Below are positions 43,938-52,723 of a stretch of DNA of 64,000 bases, piece after piece; within the stretch, counting starts at the first letter, position 1; every line of letters starts with the position of its first letter. Source of the DNA: an uncultured Flavobacteriaceae bacterium (lineage in GTDB: Bacteria; Bacteroidota; Bacteroidia; Flavobacteriales; Flavobacteriaceae). The stretch spans positions 987,220-1,051,219 of the forward strand of contig CANNAC010000001.1 of NCBI GenBank assembly GCA_947502495.1, read 5' to 3'. The notes under the pieces are model-generated. The model saw nothing but the letters and a program-made list of their open reading frames with translations. It had not been told where the DNA came from and did no database searches. The translations under genes and the position numbers were made by a program.

Positions 43938-44240
43938 TTATAGTTTTTTCTTATTCGGATTCTTTATGTTTGAAAACAAGGAAATAATCTCAATTGAATT
44001 TTTATTAATTCGGTAATAAAGATTATTGTGTTTTTCGACTACAGCCTTTCGAATATTTTTTTTCTCGAATGATACGGGGAAAATTTCGGGTGATTTTGAA
44101 ATCAGTTCTATTGTATGGTCTAATTTTGCAGAGAATGTTCTTAATTCTCTTTCAGTCCATTTGTTTTCAAGATATTCAATAGTTTCTTTAAGTTCAGATA
44201 TTGCGTGGTCAGTCCACAGAATTTTATAACCACTTTTCAT
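43938..44240 (-). CDS. RelE/ParE-family toxin
   Basis: 100 aa. ILWTDHAISELKETIEYLE at the N-terminus and the C-terminal RKAVVEKHNNLYYRI plus IIS(L)F strand are typical of ParE-type toxins. Such proteins poison gyrase (ParE) or cleave ribosome-bound mRNA (RelE); ParE-like spacing is favoured. The antitoxin gene is upstream and overlaps by 17 bases. Confidence 0.9.
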   Translation of the reverse strand: MKSGYKILWTDHAISELKETIEYLENKWTERELRTFSAKLDHTIELISKSPEIFPVSFEKKNIRKAVVEKHNNLYYRINKNSIEIISLFSNIKNPNKKKL

Positions 44241-44457
44241 AAATTCCTTTCACGCTTGAGTGAGAAGTCAATTTTCCGTTATCAGCATCTTGAATTCCTT
44301 TTTCAATAGACTCTTTTTCACTTGCAGAAATTTCATTCCACCAATCTTTTTTCTCCTTCTCTCTTAATTCCATTAGTTTGTCAATCAACGAAGTATCGTT
44401 CAAAGTGGATAACCATTGAATTAATTCTATTTTTTTATTTTCTAAACTTAAATCCAT
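44224..44457 (-). CDS. Antitoxin of the ParE-like pair
   Basis: 77 aa, helical and charged (LIDKLMELREKEKKDWW, SEKESIEKGIQDADNGK). It resembles the addiction-module components that precede ParE toxins in Bacteroidota. The C-terminal half (after ADNGKLTSHSSV) should bind the toxin. It is first in the pair, so antitoxin is made first. Toxin-antitoxin pairs are frequent stabilisers of gene-cassette arrays. Confidence 0.85.
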   Translation of the reverse strand: MDLSLENKKIELIQWLSTLNDTSLIDKLMELREKEKKDWWNEISASEKESIEKGIQDADNGKLTSHSSVKGIYEKWL

Positions 44458-44507
44458 AATATCAAATTTACAAATTTAATCTAAACATTCAATTTTTGAA
44501 GGTGATT

Positions 44508-44625
44508 TTAACTGTGGCATAACATGTTCGTGTATGATTAGTGGCATGTTTAAGTAACTAATTTAGTAAAGAAAAACGAACCATAGAAAATTCCGAAGTA
44601 ATTTTCTATGGTTGTTTTGGCCAGT
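44508..44625. repeat. Cassette-boundary palindromic element E5
   Basis: Core 44531-44570 (TGTATGATTAGTGGCATGTT, TAAGTAACTAATTTAGTAAA) is followed by a perfect 14-bp stem (AACCATAGAAAATT / AATTTTCTATGGTT, loop CCGAAGT, 44579-44613). The third part seen in E3 and E4 (GCAATTAATGA) is absent, so this copy is truncated or extends into the next gene. Confidence 0.72.
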
Positions 44626-45353
44626 TATTTCTTTATTTTAATTTTTCCGATATCGAATTTTTTAGGTAAATTATTAAAGTCCGTTTCCGATATTATGTGC
44701 TCTCCATTAAAATTTTCCTCAAATTTTATTTTATACTTTTTGATTGAATATGAAAAACCAACATCAAACAATCCGGCTTCTTCAAGATTCAATGTGTTAG
44801 AGGAAGAACTGTAGTTACTTAATTCAACTCCTTCTGTTAATTCCTCATTTAATTCAGCGAATTCTTTTCCTTCAGGTTTTACTCCACCAATTGTCTGAGA
44901 ATAACCATTTTCATTGTCAATTTTATTTGATTCGTTACTTATCAACTGTTCAAGAATAAGATATTGTTGACCATCAGATTCAGTTATTCTTAACCAAAGT
45001 CCATTTTCCATTGGTAATTTTGGAAGAACATTTACTTCAATAATTTCAGTTGAATATTTTTTACCATTAAATTCGAAATCAAAAGGTCCAATTTCATATT
45101 TTTTTGCTTTTTGGAAAATAATTACTCTTTTAAAATCATCTGATTGCATTCCGAAAATTGAGGTTGAACGAGTAAAATCAACATTCTTTCCTAATTCTTT
45201 TTTTAAGTAATCAGTCAAAAAGTCAACATTTATTGAAAAAGTAACGCTTTGTCCAACTCTAGGTTCAGGATTATCGATTTCGATTTGTAGTTTTTTTTGC
45301 CCAACTGCATTTAATGAACAAAAGATTAAAAGTAAAAATGTGATTTTTTTCAT
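44625..45353 (-). CDS. BatD-like secreted protein, 242 aa
   Basis: Signal peptide (KKITFLLLIFCSLNAVGQ). The following domain resembles the N-terminal immunoglobulin-like domain of BatD (IEIDNPEPRVGQSVTFSINV, then YEIGPFDFEFNGKKYST and IIEVNVLPKLP). It lacks the rest of BatD and the bat operon is not adjacent, so it is a free-standing single-domain relative. It closes the minus-strand accessory run. Confidence 0.75.
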   Translation of the reverse strand: MKKITFLLLIFCSLNAVGQKKLQIEIDNPEPRVGQSVTFSINVDFLTDYLKKELGKNVDFTRSTSIFGMQSDDFKRVIIFQKAKKYEIGPFDFEFNGKKYSTEIIEVNVLPKLPMENGLWLRITESDGQQYLILEQLISNESNKIDNENGYSQTIGGVKPEGKEFAELNEELTEGVELSNYSSSSNTLNLEEAGLFDVGFSYSIKKYKIKFEENFNGEHIISETDFNNLPKKFDIGKIKIKK

Positions 45354-45729
45354 ATGGTTTTTTCAAATTCACTACAACTAGTTACATCCTAGCTTTTATT
45401 ATCGATGTACCGATAACAAATCGGGATATGGTGCTTTTTTAATTGTAGTTATTCCGTAAATATAAGAATTTATTAAAACAACAAATCTATACATAGACGA
45501 GTACATTCTACTTCATAGGTGCATTCGTTTTAACACAATGGAGCATTCACAAACCTAAGCCGCAAAAAGATAGCATAAAGACAAACTATTAAGTGCTTAT
45601 CTCACCTTCCTTTTTGTTAATAACTCCTGTTAAATTTTAATTCTAAAATAGTCCATTTCAATTGTAATTTTTAACTTTGTTCTTCTATTCATAAACCAGC
45701 ATTTTAGGATGCTAAAACAAAAATAAAAA
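45354..45729. other. Gene-free stretch of 376 bp between divergent units
   Basis: It separates the accessory run from dnaX. A -7-like TAACTTTG (45672-45679) precedes dnaX by 50 bases, without a clear -33 partner. No reading frame, RNA or palindromic cassette element with the shared core was seen. Confidence 0.6.
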
Positions 45730-47457
45730 TTGGAACACTTTGTAGTATCGGCTAGAAAATATAGACCACAAACATTTAAAGATGTTGTTGGTCAGCAAGC
45801 TATTACAAATACGTTACTAAATGCAATAGAAAATAATCACTTAGCACAAGCATTATTATTTACAGGTCCGCGTGGTGTTGGTAAAACAACTTGCGCACGT
45901 ATTCTTGCCAAAATGATAAATAGTGATGGTACAGAAAAACCAGATGAAGATTTTGCTTTTAATATTTTTGAATTAGATGCAGCTTCCAACAATTCTGTAG
46001 ATGATATTAGAAATCTAACCGATCAAGTACGTATTCCGCCACAAGTTGGTAAATACAAAGTATATATTATTGATGAGGTACATATGTTATCTCAGGCGGC
46101 TTTTAATGCTTTTTTAAAGACCTTAGAAGAACCACCAAAGCATTGTATTTTTATTCTTGCAACTACCGAAAAGCATAAGATTATACCAACCATCTTATCG
46201 CGTTGTCAGATTTTCGATTTTAAAAGAATTACGGTTAAGGATGCAAAGAATTACCTAAAGTATATTGCTAAAGAACAAGAAGTAGACGCAGAAGATGATG
46301 CGCTTCATATTATTGCTCAAAAAGCAGATGGAGCCATGCGTGATGCACTTTCCATTTTTGATAGAGTGGTTAGTTTTTCTGGTAAAAACCTAACACGTCA
46401 AGCCGTAACAGAAAACTTAAATGTTCTAGATTACGAAACCTATTTTACGAGTACCGACTTTATTTTACAAAATAAGATTCCAGAATTATTAATTCAATTT
46501 AATTCCACGTTATCTAAAGGTTTTGATGGGCATCATTATATCGCCGGATTAGCAAGTCACTTTAGAGATTTAATGGTTTGTAAAAACGAACAAACCATAG
46601 AGCTTCTAGAAGTTGGTGATCAAACCAAAGCAAAATACTTAGAACAAAGTAAAAAAGCGCCTCAAGACTTTCTTCTAAAAGGAATCGAGCTCGCTAATGA
46701 TTGCGACTTAAAATATAAAAGTAGTAAGAATCAGCGACTACTCGTCGAACTAACTCTAATGCAGCTTGCCTCTATCACTTTTGATGGAGAAAAAAAAAAT
46801 AGCAAAAACTACATAATTCCTGCTTCCTACTTTGCAAAAAAAGGAATAACACCAATTCCTGTTCAGAGGCCAAAAGTAGAAGAGAAAACGCTTCCGAAGA
46901 AAGAAGAAAACAAACCGGTAACCGCTACTGCTCCACAGCCAGTTGCGCCAAAAGCTAGCACCGAGAAAACACCAAATATTCTTTTAAATAAACAGCCGAA
47001 AAGATCTTCCGGACTTTCATTAAAAAGCATTAGACTAAAGAAAGAACACCAGATTAAACAAATGGATGTGGTTCTGGATGAAGAAGATTTACCATCGGAT
47101 GACTTTACCGAAGAAGCGCTTATTGCTGCTTGGTATGCTTTTGTTAAAAAAACGGAAGAAAACGGTCAGCATAATCTAGCGTCCATTTTATCTATTGATA
47201 AACCAAAAATAAACGGAACCACCATTCATGTGGAATATCCGAATGCCACCAACAAGATTGAAATAGAACGTCAACAATATCCGTTATTAGGTTTTATTAG
47301 AAAACAAGTGAATAACTATGACATCACTTTGGCCGTTACTGTTAATGAGGAGTTGGATAAAAAATACGCCTACAGCACAAAAGATAAGTTCGAGAAATTG
47401 ATGGAGAAAAACCCGAATATCGAATTACTAAGAAAAACTTTCGACTTAGATGTTTAG
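45730..47457 (+). CDS. dnaX: DNA polymerase III subunit gamma/tau
   Basis: 575 aa AAA+ clamp-loader subunit. Walker A is TGPRGVGKTT; DEVHMLSQAAFNAFLKTLEE carries Walker B; sensor 1 is FILATTEKHK and the arginine finger is in ILSRCQIF. The start is TTG at 45730 (no in-frame ATG before the first conserved residues EHFVVSARKYRP; upstream frame is closed by TAA). The Cys4 zinc segment usual after Walker A is reduced to one Cys (GKTTCARIL), as the loop is short. The C-terminal half is linker (Pro/Lys-rich) and a tau-like domain. The lipoprotein gene overlaps its end by eight bases. Confidence 0.95.
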   Translation: MEHFVVSARKYRPQTFKDVVGQQAITNTLLNAIENNHLAQALLFTGPRGVGKTTCARILAKMINSDGTEKPDEDFAFNIFELDAASNNSVDDIRNLTDQVRIPPQVGKYKVYIIDEVHMLSQAAFNAFLKTLEEPPKHCIFILATTEKHKIIPTILSRCQIFDFKRITVKDAKNYLKYIAKEQEVDAEDDALHIIAQKADGAMRDALSIFDRVVSFSGKNLTRQAVTENLNVLDYETYFTSTDFILQNKIPELLIQFNSTLSKGFDGHHYIAGLASHFRDLMVCKNEQTIELLEVGDQTKAKYLEQSKKAPQDFLLKGIELANDCDLKYKSSKNQRLLVELTLMQLASITFDGEKKNSKNYIIPASYFAKKGITPIPVQRPKVEEKTLPKKEENKPVTATAPQPVAPKASTEKTPNILLNKQPKRSSGLSLKSIRLKKEHQIKQMDVVLDEEDLPSDDFTEEALIAAWYAFVKKTEENGQHNLASILSIDKPKINGTTIHVEYPNATNKIEIERQQYPLLGFIRKQVNNYDITLAVTVNEELDKKYAYSTKDKFEKLMEKNPNIELLRKTFDLDV

Positions 47458-48004
47458 ACTAAAAAAACAACTTCCATTACTCTTTTTACTGATTGCAATT
47501 GCACTATCTAGTTGTGATGGTCGTGGTAAAAAAAGTAGAACTACACAACAAGATTTAATAGAAAATAAAATTTTAGATACCTTTACAGAACCTATTAAAA
47601 CGGTTCCTAAAAATTATTTTGAAAACGTTACCGATACTATATTTAACAATGGTTACCAAATGCATACCAAGTTTTATTCGAGTATGAAAACTGGCGTTAT
47701 TGTTGCAGATAGCGCAGATTTAAAAACTTATTATAGAGCTATTCTAATAGATATAAAAGTATCTAAAGACAGTAAAGAAGTCTTTAATAACACCATTGAT
47801 AAAGCGTTTTTAATTGAAAATAAAATTTTTAATACAACAGATGCTAGCGACTATTTGGTTGCAGATTTTTGGTTAGATAATATGGATCATGCAGATGGAT
47901 TTCCTGTTCTTGTATTAAAATACATCAATCCGAAAACAAAGAATCAAAAATTGTTTCGATTTAACTTTAATGAAAAAGGATTCTTATTTGAAGCTGTAGA
48001 TTAA
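47450..48004 (+). CDS. Lipoprotein of unknown function, 184 aa
   Basis: Lipoprotein signal with lipobox LSSC (LLFLLIAIALSSCDG). The mature part has no recognised family; it contains YRAILIDIKVSKDSKEV and VLKYINPKTKNQKLFRF. It begins inside the last codons of dnaX, so it depends on dnaX transcription. Envelope-located; role unknown. Confidence 0.75.
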   Translation: MFRLKKQLPLLFLLIAIALSSCDGRGKKSRTTQQDLIENKILDTFTEPIKTVPKNYFENVTDTIFNNGYQMHTKFYSSMKTGVIVADSADLKTYYRAILIDIKVSKDSKEVFNNTIDKAFLIENKIFNTTDASDYLVADFWLDNMDHADGFPVLVLKYINPKTKNQKLFRFNFNEKGFLFEAVD

Positions 48005-48084
48005 GGTTTTAGGAATATCAAATCTTGAAGAAAGCATCCTGTTACTTCCTATATCAATATGTAATAATCTAGGTGAAATAACAA

Positions 48085-49005
48085 ATGAAAGCATATTTTC
48101 TACTGCAATTTAAAATGGGAAACCGCCGAATGATTGATTTTGGCCTTCCTCTTTTATTAGGATATGCACTCTTAATATCCGCCTTCCTTTTATTCTCTAA
48201 CTACCTATTTGACAACACCGAATTTGCCAATTATATTTACGGTTTACTTGCATTAAGTATGGTTTCCAAATTTAGCGCGTATGCAAGAAATGATTTTTTA
48301 AAATCTATATTTAACAAGAAGCATTATAAAAGAATAAGGCTTGCCGAAAACATTATATGCTGTATTCCTTTTACCCTTTTTCTTCTTTACCAAAAGCAAT
48401 TTCTGTTTTGTATTCTATTGAATATATTGGTGATGCTTCTCGCATTATTAAAGTTCCATACGACTATTAATTTCACAATTCCCACACCTTTTAGCAAAAC
48501 GCCTTTTGAATTTACTGTGGGATTTAGAAAGACTTTTTATGTTTTTCCTATCGCATATCTATTAACTTATATTTCCATATCGGTTGGTAATTTTAATCTT
48601 GGTGTCTTTGCTATGTTAGTAGTTGGAATGGTTTGTTTTTCATATTATTCCAAAATGGAAAACGATTATTTCGTTTGGAATTTTAATGTTTCTCCGAAAG
48701 AATTTTTAATGCTAAAAGTCAAAACCTGTTTTACTTTTTTCACGCTTTTAAACCTTCCTATTTTAATCGCTTTAAGTGTTTCATTTCTAGATGAAATAGA
48801 AATATTAATTATATTTTTTATTTTGTGTTACACCTATTTAGCAACCATGATTTTTGCTAAATATTCCGATTTCCCTAATGAAATTAATATTTCCCAAGGA
48901 ATTTTAATAGCCATGAGTTTTATGTTTCCGCCAATGCTACTTATCCTTATTCCTTATTTCTTTTCCCGATCTATTAAAAAATTAAATACTGTTTTACATG
49001 ATTAA
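48085..49005 (+). CDS. Membrane protein, probable ABC exporter permease
   Basis: 306 aa, about eight hydrophobic segments. The ATPase gene that follows overlaps its last codons by eight bases, which is the main reason to call it the permease. Sequence has no strong family match that I recognise. Substrate unknown. Confidence 0.75.
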   Translation: MKAYFLLQFKMGNRRMIDFGLPLLLGYALLISAFLLFSNYLFDNTEFANYIYGLLALSMVSKFSAYARNDFLKSIFNKKHYKRIRLAENIICCIPFTLFLLYQKQFLFCILLNILVMLLALLKFHTTINFTIPTPFSKTPFEFTVGFRKTFYVFPIAYLLTYISISVGNFNLGVFAMLVVGMVCFSYYSKMENDYFVWNFNVSPKEFLMLKVKTCFTFFTLLNLPILIALSVSFLDEIEILIIFFILCYTYLATMIFAKYSDFPNEINISQGILIAMSFMFPPMLLILIPYFFSRSIKKLNTVLHD

Positions 49006-49678
49006 AATTGAAAAACTATCTAAATTTTACGGACAAAAACAAGTTCTTAACACCATCGATTTAGCATTTGAAAAAGGGAAAATCTATGGAATCGTTGGAG
49101 AAAATGGTGCAGGAAAAACAACACTATTTAGATGTATTTCTGGACTAGAAAATTACCAAGGAAATATAACATCCGGCTATAAGAATCTAAAAGATCATTT
49201 AGGACTTTTACTTACCGAACCTTTCTTTTTTCCTAAAATTACAGGTAGCGAATACATACAATTACTTGCCAATGCAAGACAAATAAAATTAACGAATATG
49301 GAAGATAAAAACATATTCGATTTACCTCTAAATCAATATGCTTCCACCTATTCTACAGGCATGAAAAAGAAGCTAGCTTTAACGGCAATACTTCTACAAG
49401 AAAATGACATCTTTATTCTAGACGAACCTTTTAATGGCGTAGATATACAAAGTAATTTAATTATTACCGAAATTATAAAACAGTTTAAAAAACTAGAAAA
49501 AACAGTCCTTATTTCTTCCCATATATTTTCGACTTTAGCAGCTACTTGTGATGAAATATTTTTAATGAAAAACGGAGAAATAATCCGAAAAGTAAAGCAA
49601 GCAGATTTTAGTAATTTGGAAACCGAAATGAAAAATTTTACGATTGGAAATCGAATAGATAAACTAGAGTTGAAATAA
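48998..49678 (+). CDS. ABC transporter ATP-binding protein
   Basis: 226 aa. Walker A GENGAGKTT, signature YSTGMKKKLALTA (STGM in place of SGGQ, as in DrrA/NatA-type exporters), Walker B IFILDEPFNGVD, and switch His in ISSHIF. It forms an exporter with the preceding membrane protein. The short protein (no C-terminal extension) fits ABC-2-type pumps. Confidence 0.92.
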   Translation: MIKIEKLSKFYGQKQVLNTIDLAFEKGKIYGIVGENGAGKTTLFRCISGLENYQGNITSGYKNLKDHLGLLLTEPFFFPKITGSEYIQLLANARQIKLTNMEDKNIFDLPLNQYASTYSTGMKKKLALTAILLQENDIFILDEPFNGVDIQSNLIITEIIKQFKKLEKTVLISSHIFSTLAATCDEIFLMKNGEIIRKVKQADFSNLETEMKNFTIGNRIDKLELK

Positions 49679-49888
49679 ATATCGAGAACAAAATACGGCC
49701 ACATATTTTTCGGGAAGATATTATCGCTGAAAACATTTATTTTCAGAAAAAAATATAAAAAAATACAGAAAGGAAAAGAACAACAATTTAATTAGTAATT
49801 TTGACTCCAAACAGGAGACTATGAATATTCAAAAGATTGGACTTCTTTTTTTTGTCGAAACGACATACAAAACTTTTAATTAAAATAC

Positions 49889-50470
49889 ATGCTAGGATTA
49901 AAACTACCAACAGATCCACGTTGGGTAAATATTGTAGAAAAGAATATAGAAGACATTCTTACCGATCATGCTTTTTGTGAACAGAAAGCAACAAGTACTG
50001 CAATTTCATTGATTGTCAGTTTTCCAGAATATACCGATTTAGTACAAGAAATGGTGGCTTTGGTTAAAGAGGAAATTAGCCATTTTAAAATGGTACATGA
50101 TATCATTCTAGAAAAAGGCTGGATACTTGGTAGAGATCGAAAAGACGAATACGTAATTGCGCTTTTAAAGTTCTTTCCTAAAGGAGGCAGCAGAACAACA
50201 CAATTGGTGCACCGATTGCTTTATGCCGCTTTAATTGAAGCTAGAAGCTGTGAGCGTTTTAGATTATTATCGGAAGAATTAGTTGACAAGAAACTAGCCC
50301 TTTTTTACAAAAACCTAATGGTAAGTGAAGCCAATCACTACACGATGTTTTTAGGTTTTGCAAGACAATATGGAGACCGAAAAGAAGTTGATGAAAAATG
50401 GCAAGGTTTACTAGATTACGAAGCAGAAATAATGAAAGATTTAAGTAAAAGCGAAAGTATACACGGTTAA
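49889..50470 (+). CDS. miaE: tRNA-(ms2io6A)-hydroxylase
   Basis: 193 aa ferritin-like di-iron enzyme that hydroxylates the isopentenyl group of ms2i6A at tRNA position 37. The di-iron ligands are in DHAFCEQKAT, KEEISHFKMVH, LIEARSCERF and VSEANHYTMF. Alone between an ABC pair and a convergent beta-barrel gene. A -7-like TAATTTTG lies at 49796. Confidence 0.94.
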   Translation: MLGLKLPTDPRWVNIVEKNIEDILTDHAFCEQKATSTAISLIVSFPEYTDLVQEMVALVKEEISHFKMVHDIILEKGWILGRDRKDEYVIALLKFFPKGGSRTTQLVHRLLYAALIEARSCERFRLLSEELVDKKLALFYKNLMVSEANHYTMFLGFARQYGDRKEVDEKWQGLLDYEAEIMKDLSKSESIHG

Positions 50471-50474
50471 CTAA

Positions 50475-50506
50475 AAAAGCCTTCAAGAATTATCTTGAAG
50501 GCTTTA
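50475..50506. terminator. Bidirectional terminator between miaE and the beta-barrel genes
   Basis: AAAAAGCCTTCAAGA and TCTTGAAGGCTTT pair around ATTA, in the gap between convergent genes. Confidence 0.85.
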
Positions 50507-50527
50507 TATATATATATGTAATTCTAC

Positions 50528-51055
50528 TTATATTTTTAATCCAACACCAATTTGAATCGTAGAAGTTTTAGCTTCCATATTAGCAACATTATCATCTAAA
50601 ATGTTTCCAAATCCGTAGCTAAATCTTGCATCTACAAATAGGTTTTCTAATACATCATATTGTAATCCTGCAACTCCAGAAAAGGTGAATGTTTTATACC
50701 CATCTTCATAATCCCAAATCTTTAAATTTACTTGTGGACCAACACCTATAGATAACGCACCAATATGATAACGCAAAGTAATAGGTAATTGTATGTAATT
50801 CGCTCTTAAATCTTCATCTTTTCCTCCTTCAGCAGAATACATTAATTCTGGCATTATTGATAATTTTTCAGAAAAAGCATAATCTACAAAAGCTCCAATT
50901 GCTAATCCGTTTCTATGCGTATTATCAAAATTTGGATGTGGCTCAAAATCTAAATTAGAAATGTTAACTGCTACACGTATACCAGAAGTTACATCCTGCG
51001 CTTGCATTAAAAATCCTGTAAATAAAAAGACTGCTAAAAGTAAATTTTTTCTCAT
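50528..51055 (-). CDS. Outer-membrane beta-barrel protein (PorT-like), copy 1
   Basis: 175 aa with a signal peptide (LLLAVFLFTGFLMQAQ). Alternating strands (RVAVNISNLDFEPHP; MPELMYSAEGG; FVDARFSYGFG) end in a terminal IQIGVGLKI strand, typical of eight-stranded OmpX/PorT-type barrels. It is a tandem paralogue of the next gene, with the same motif order. Function unknown; likely a structural or sensory barrel. Confidence 0.88.
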   Translation of the reverse strand: MRKNLLLAVFLFTGFLMQAQDVTSGIRVAVNISNLDFEPHPNFDNTHRNGLAIGAFVDYAFSEKLSIMPELMYSAEGGKDEDLRANYIQLPITLRYHIGALSIGVGPQVNLKIWDYEDGYKTFTFSGVAGLQYDVLENLFVDARFSYGFGNILDDNVANMEAKTSTIQIGVGLKI

Positions 51056-51117
51056 TGTTTATAATTTAAAATTAAAGGAACGAAAGTAATAATAAAAATG
51101 GTTAGAAAAGAATAAAT

Positions 51118-51651
51118 TTAAATTTTATAACCAACCCCAATTTGAATATTGGTTTGTCTTACCTTATAATCGGATTCTTTATCTATTTTATTTGTAAAAC
51201 CATAGCTGTATCTTAAATCCACAAATATTTCACTTGTAATCATGTATTCACCACCAACAATCCCAGAAAGTGAAAAGTTTTTAAAGCCATCATTTTCTTC
51301 ATGAATCTTTACTCCTACTAAAGGTCCAGCGCCTGCAGCTATTTTATCTGTAATTCTGTATTTAAAAAGAATTGGTGCTTGAATATAATCAATACGGATG
51401 GATTTTTCCTTCGCTCCTTCTGCAGAGAATTGAAGTTCTGGCATTACCGATATTTTTTCAGTTAAATCAAATTCGCCAAAGAAACCAAAAGCAAAACCGT
51501 TTCTGTGTTCATTTGTAAAATTTGGAGCTGGATCATAATCTAAATTAGAAATATTAAGTCCGCCACGAATACCGTACAGCACATCTTTTTCTTGTGAAAA
51601 TCCGTAAATAGAACTACATAAAAGAGTTATAATAAGTATTGATTTTTTCAT
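51118..51651 (-). CDS. Outer-membrane beta-barrel protein (PorT-like), copy 2
   Basis: 177 aa with a signal peptide (KSILIITLLCSSIYGFSQ). It aligns throughout with copy 1: GIRGGLNISNLDYDPAP, MPELQFSAEGAKEK, FVDLRYSYGFTNKI, IQIGVGYKI. The two genes lie 62 bases apart on the same strand and are a tandem duplication, now moderately diverged. Confidence 0.88.
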   Translation of the reverse strand: MKKSILIITLLCSSIYGFSQEKDVLYGIRGGLNISNLDYDPAPNFTNEHRNGFAFGFFGEFDLTEKISVMPELQFSAEGAKEKSIRIDYIQAPILFKYRITDKIAAGAGPLVGVKIHEENDGFKNFSLSGIVGGEYMITSEIFVDLRYSYGFTNKIDKESDYKVRQTNIQIGVGYKI

Positions 51652-51817
51652 TTGGATACAATTATTATTAATTAGGTCTGAAGTCTTTCGGTATTACATC
51701 TAAGATTTGAATACAGGAACCTTCAAAAATAAATTAGTTTATACGTTTTATTATTTGTCGGATAAATATAAATTAAAATACTAAAATTCAAACATTTAAA
51801 AGATAAAAAGCAATTTT

Positions 51818-52723
51818 CTACTGTATATTACTAGAAACGGTGTCATAATACATACTCTTAATTATACCATCTGCTAAACCAATTTTTGGAACATATAAAT
51901 CTTTTGCTCCACTCCATTTCATTGCCGATAAATAAATTCTTGTTGCGGGTATAATAACATCTGCTCTATCTTGATTTAAATCTAGCTCTGTAATACGCTC
52001 TTCGTACGAGTATGTCTGCAGCATATTGTAATAACTTGTTAAATAGAAATACGTTAATGGCTTACCAAATGCTTTTCCAGAGATTTTGAATATTTTATTA
52101 ATGTTACCACCAGAACCAATAACATCTATTTTGTCATAACTAGATGTTTTGTCCTTTATCCATTGTTCTAATTCAAACCAAGTTTCCTTTTTTACAATAT
52201 CATTTAACAATCGTACCGTACCAATTTTAAAGGATCTTGAAGTAACGGATTCTCCATTTCTAATTACAGTAAATTCGGTACTACCACCACCAACATCTAC
52301 ATATAAATAGGTTTTATTTTTATCTATAAATGCGTGTAAATCTGTTGCAGCAATAATTGCAGCTTCTTCTTCCCCATCGATGATATCTATTTTCAATCCG
52401 GTTTGCTCTAAAATAAGATCACTAATCTTCTCACCATTTACCGCTTCACGCATTGCAGAAGTTGCACATGCTTTATACTTTTCTACTTTATGAGATTGCA
52501 TCAGCAATTTAAAAGCTTGCATTGTATCCAACATACGTTTCGTGTTTTCCTTAGATATTTTTTGTTTGATAAAAACATCTGCACCCAAACGAATTGGCAC
52601 ACGCACTAAAGAGCTCTTTTTAAATCGAGGAGCTTTTCCTTTTTCTTCTATAATATTTGCTATTAATAGTCTTACGGCATTAGAACCAATATCTATTGCC
52701 GCGTATTTTTTTATAGATAACAT
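51818..52723 (-). CDS. ppx: Exopolyphosphatase / Ppx-GppA family
   Basis: 301 aa with YAAIDIGSNAVRLLIANI at the N-terminus, catalytic-loop ATSAMREAVNG, and YVDVGGGSTEFTVI. It lacks the C-terminal HD domain of the long Ppx and is the short form common in Bacteroidota. It degrades polyphosphate or pppGpp. Its start abuts the stop of ppk1 (no intergenic base), so synthesis and breakdown of polyphosphate are coupled in one operon. Confidence 0.93.
   Translation of the reverse strand: MLSIKKYAAIDIGSNAVRLLIANIIEEKGKAPRFKKSSLVRVPIRLGADVFIKQKISKENTKRMLDTMQAFKLLMQSHKVEKYKACATSAMREAVNGEKISDLILEQTGLKIDIIDGEEEAAIIAATDLHAFIDKNKTYLYVDVGGGSTEFTVIRNGESVTSRSFKIGTVRLLNDIVKKETWFELEQWIKDKTSSYDKIDVIGSGGNINKIFKISGKAFGKPLTYFYLTSYYNMLQTYSYEERITELDLNQDRADVIIPATRIYLSAMKWSGAKDLYVPKIGLADGIIKSMYYDTVSSNIQ

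Noticed and set aside
36767..45353. Calling the array a true integron.
   Set aside because: No integron integrase is present in the window and the element ends only loosely fit the attC core sites; kept as a hypothesis.
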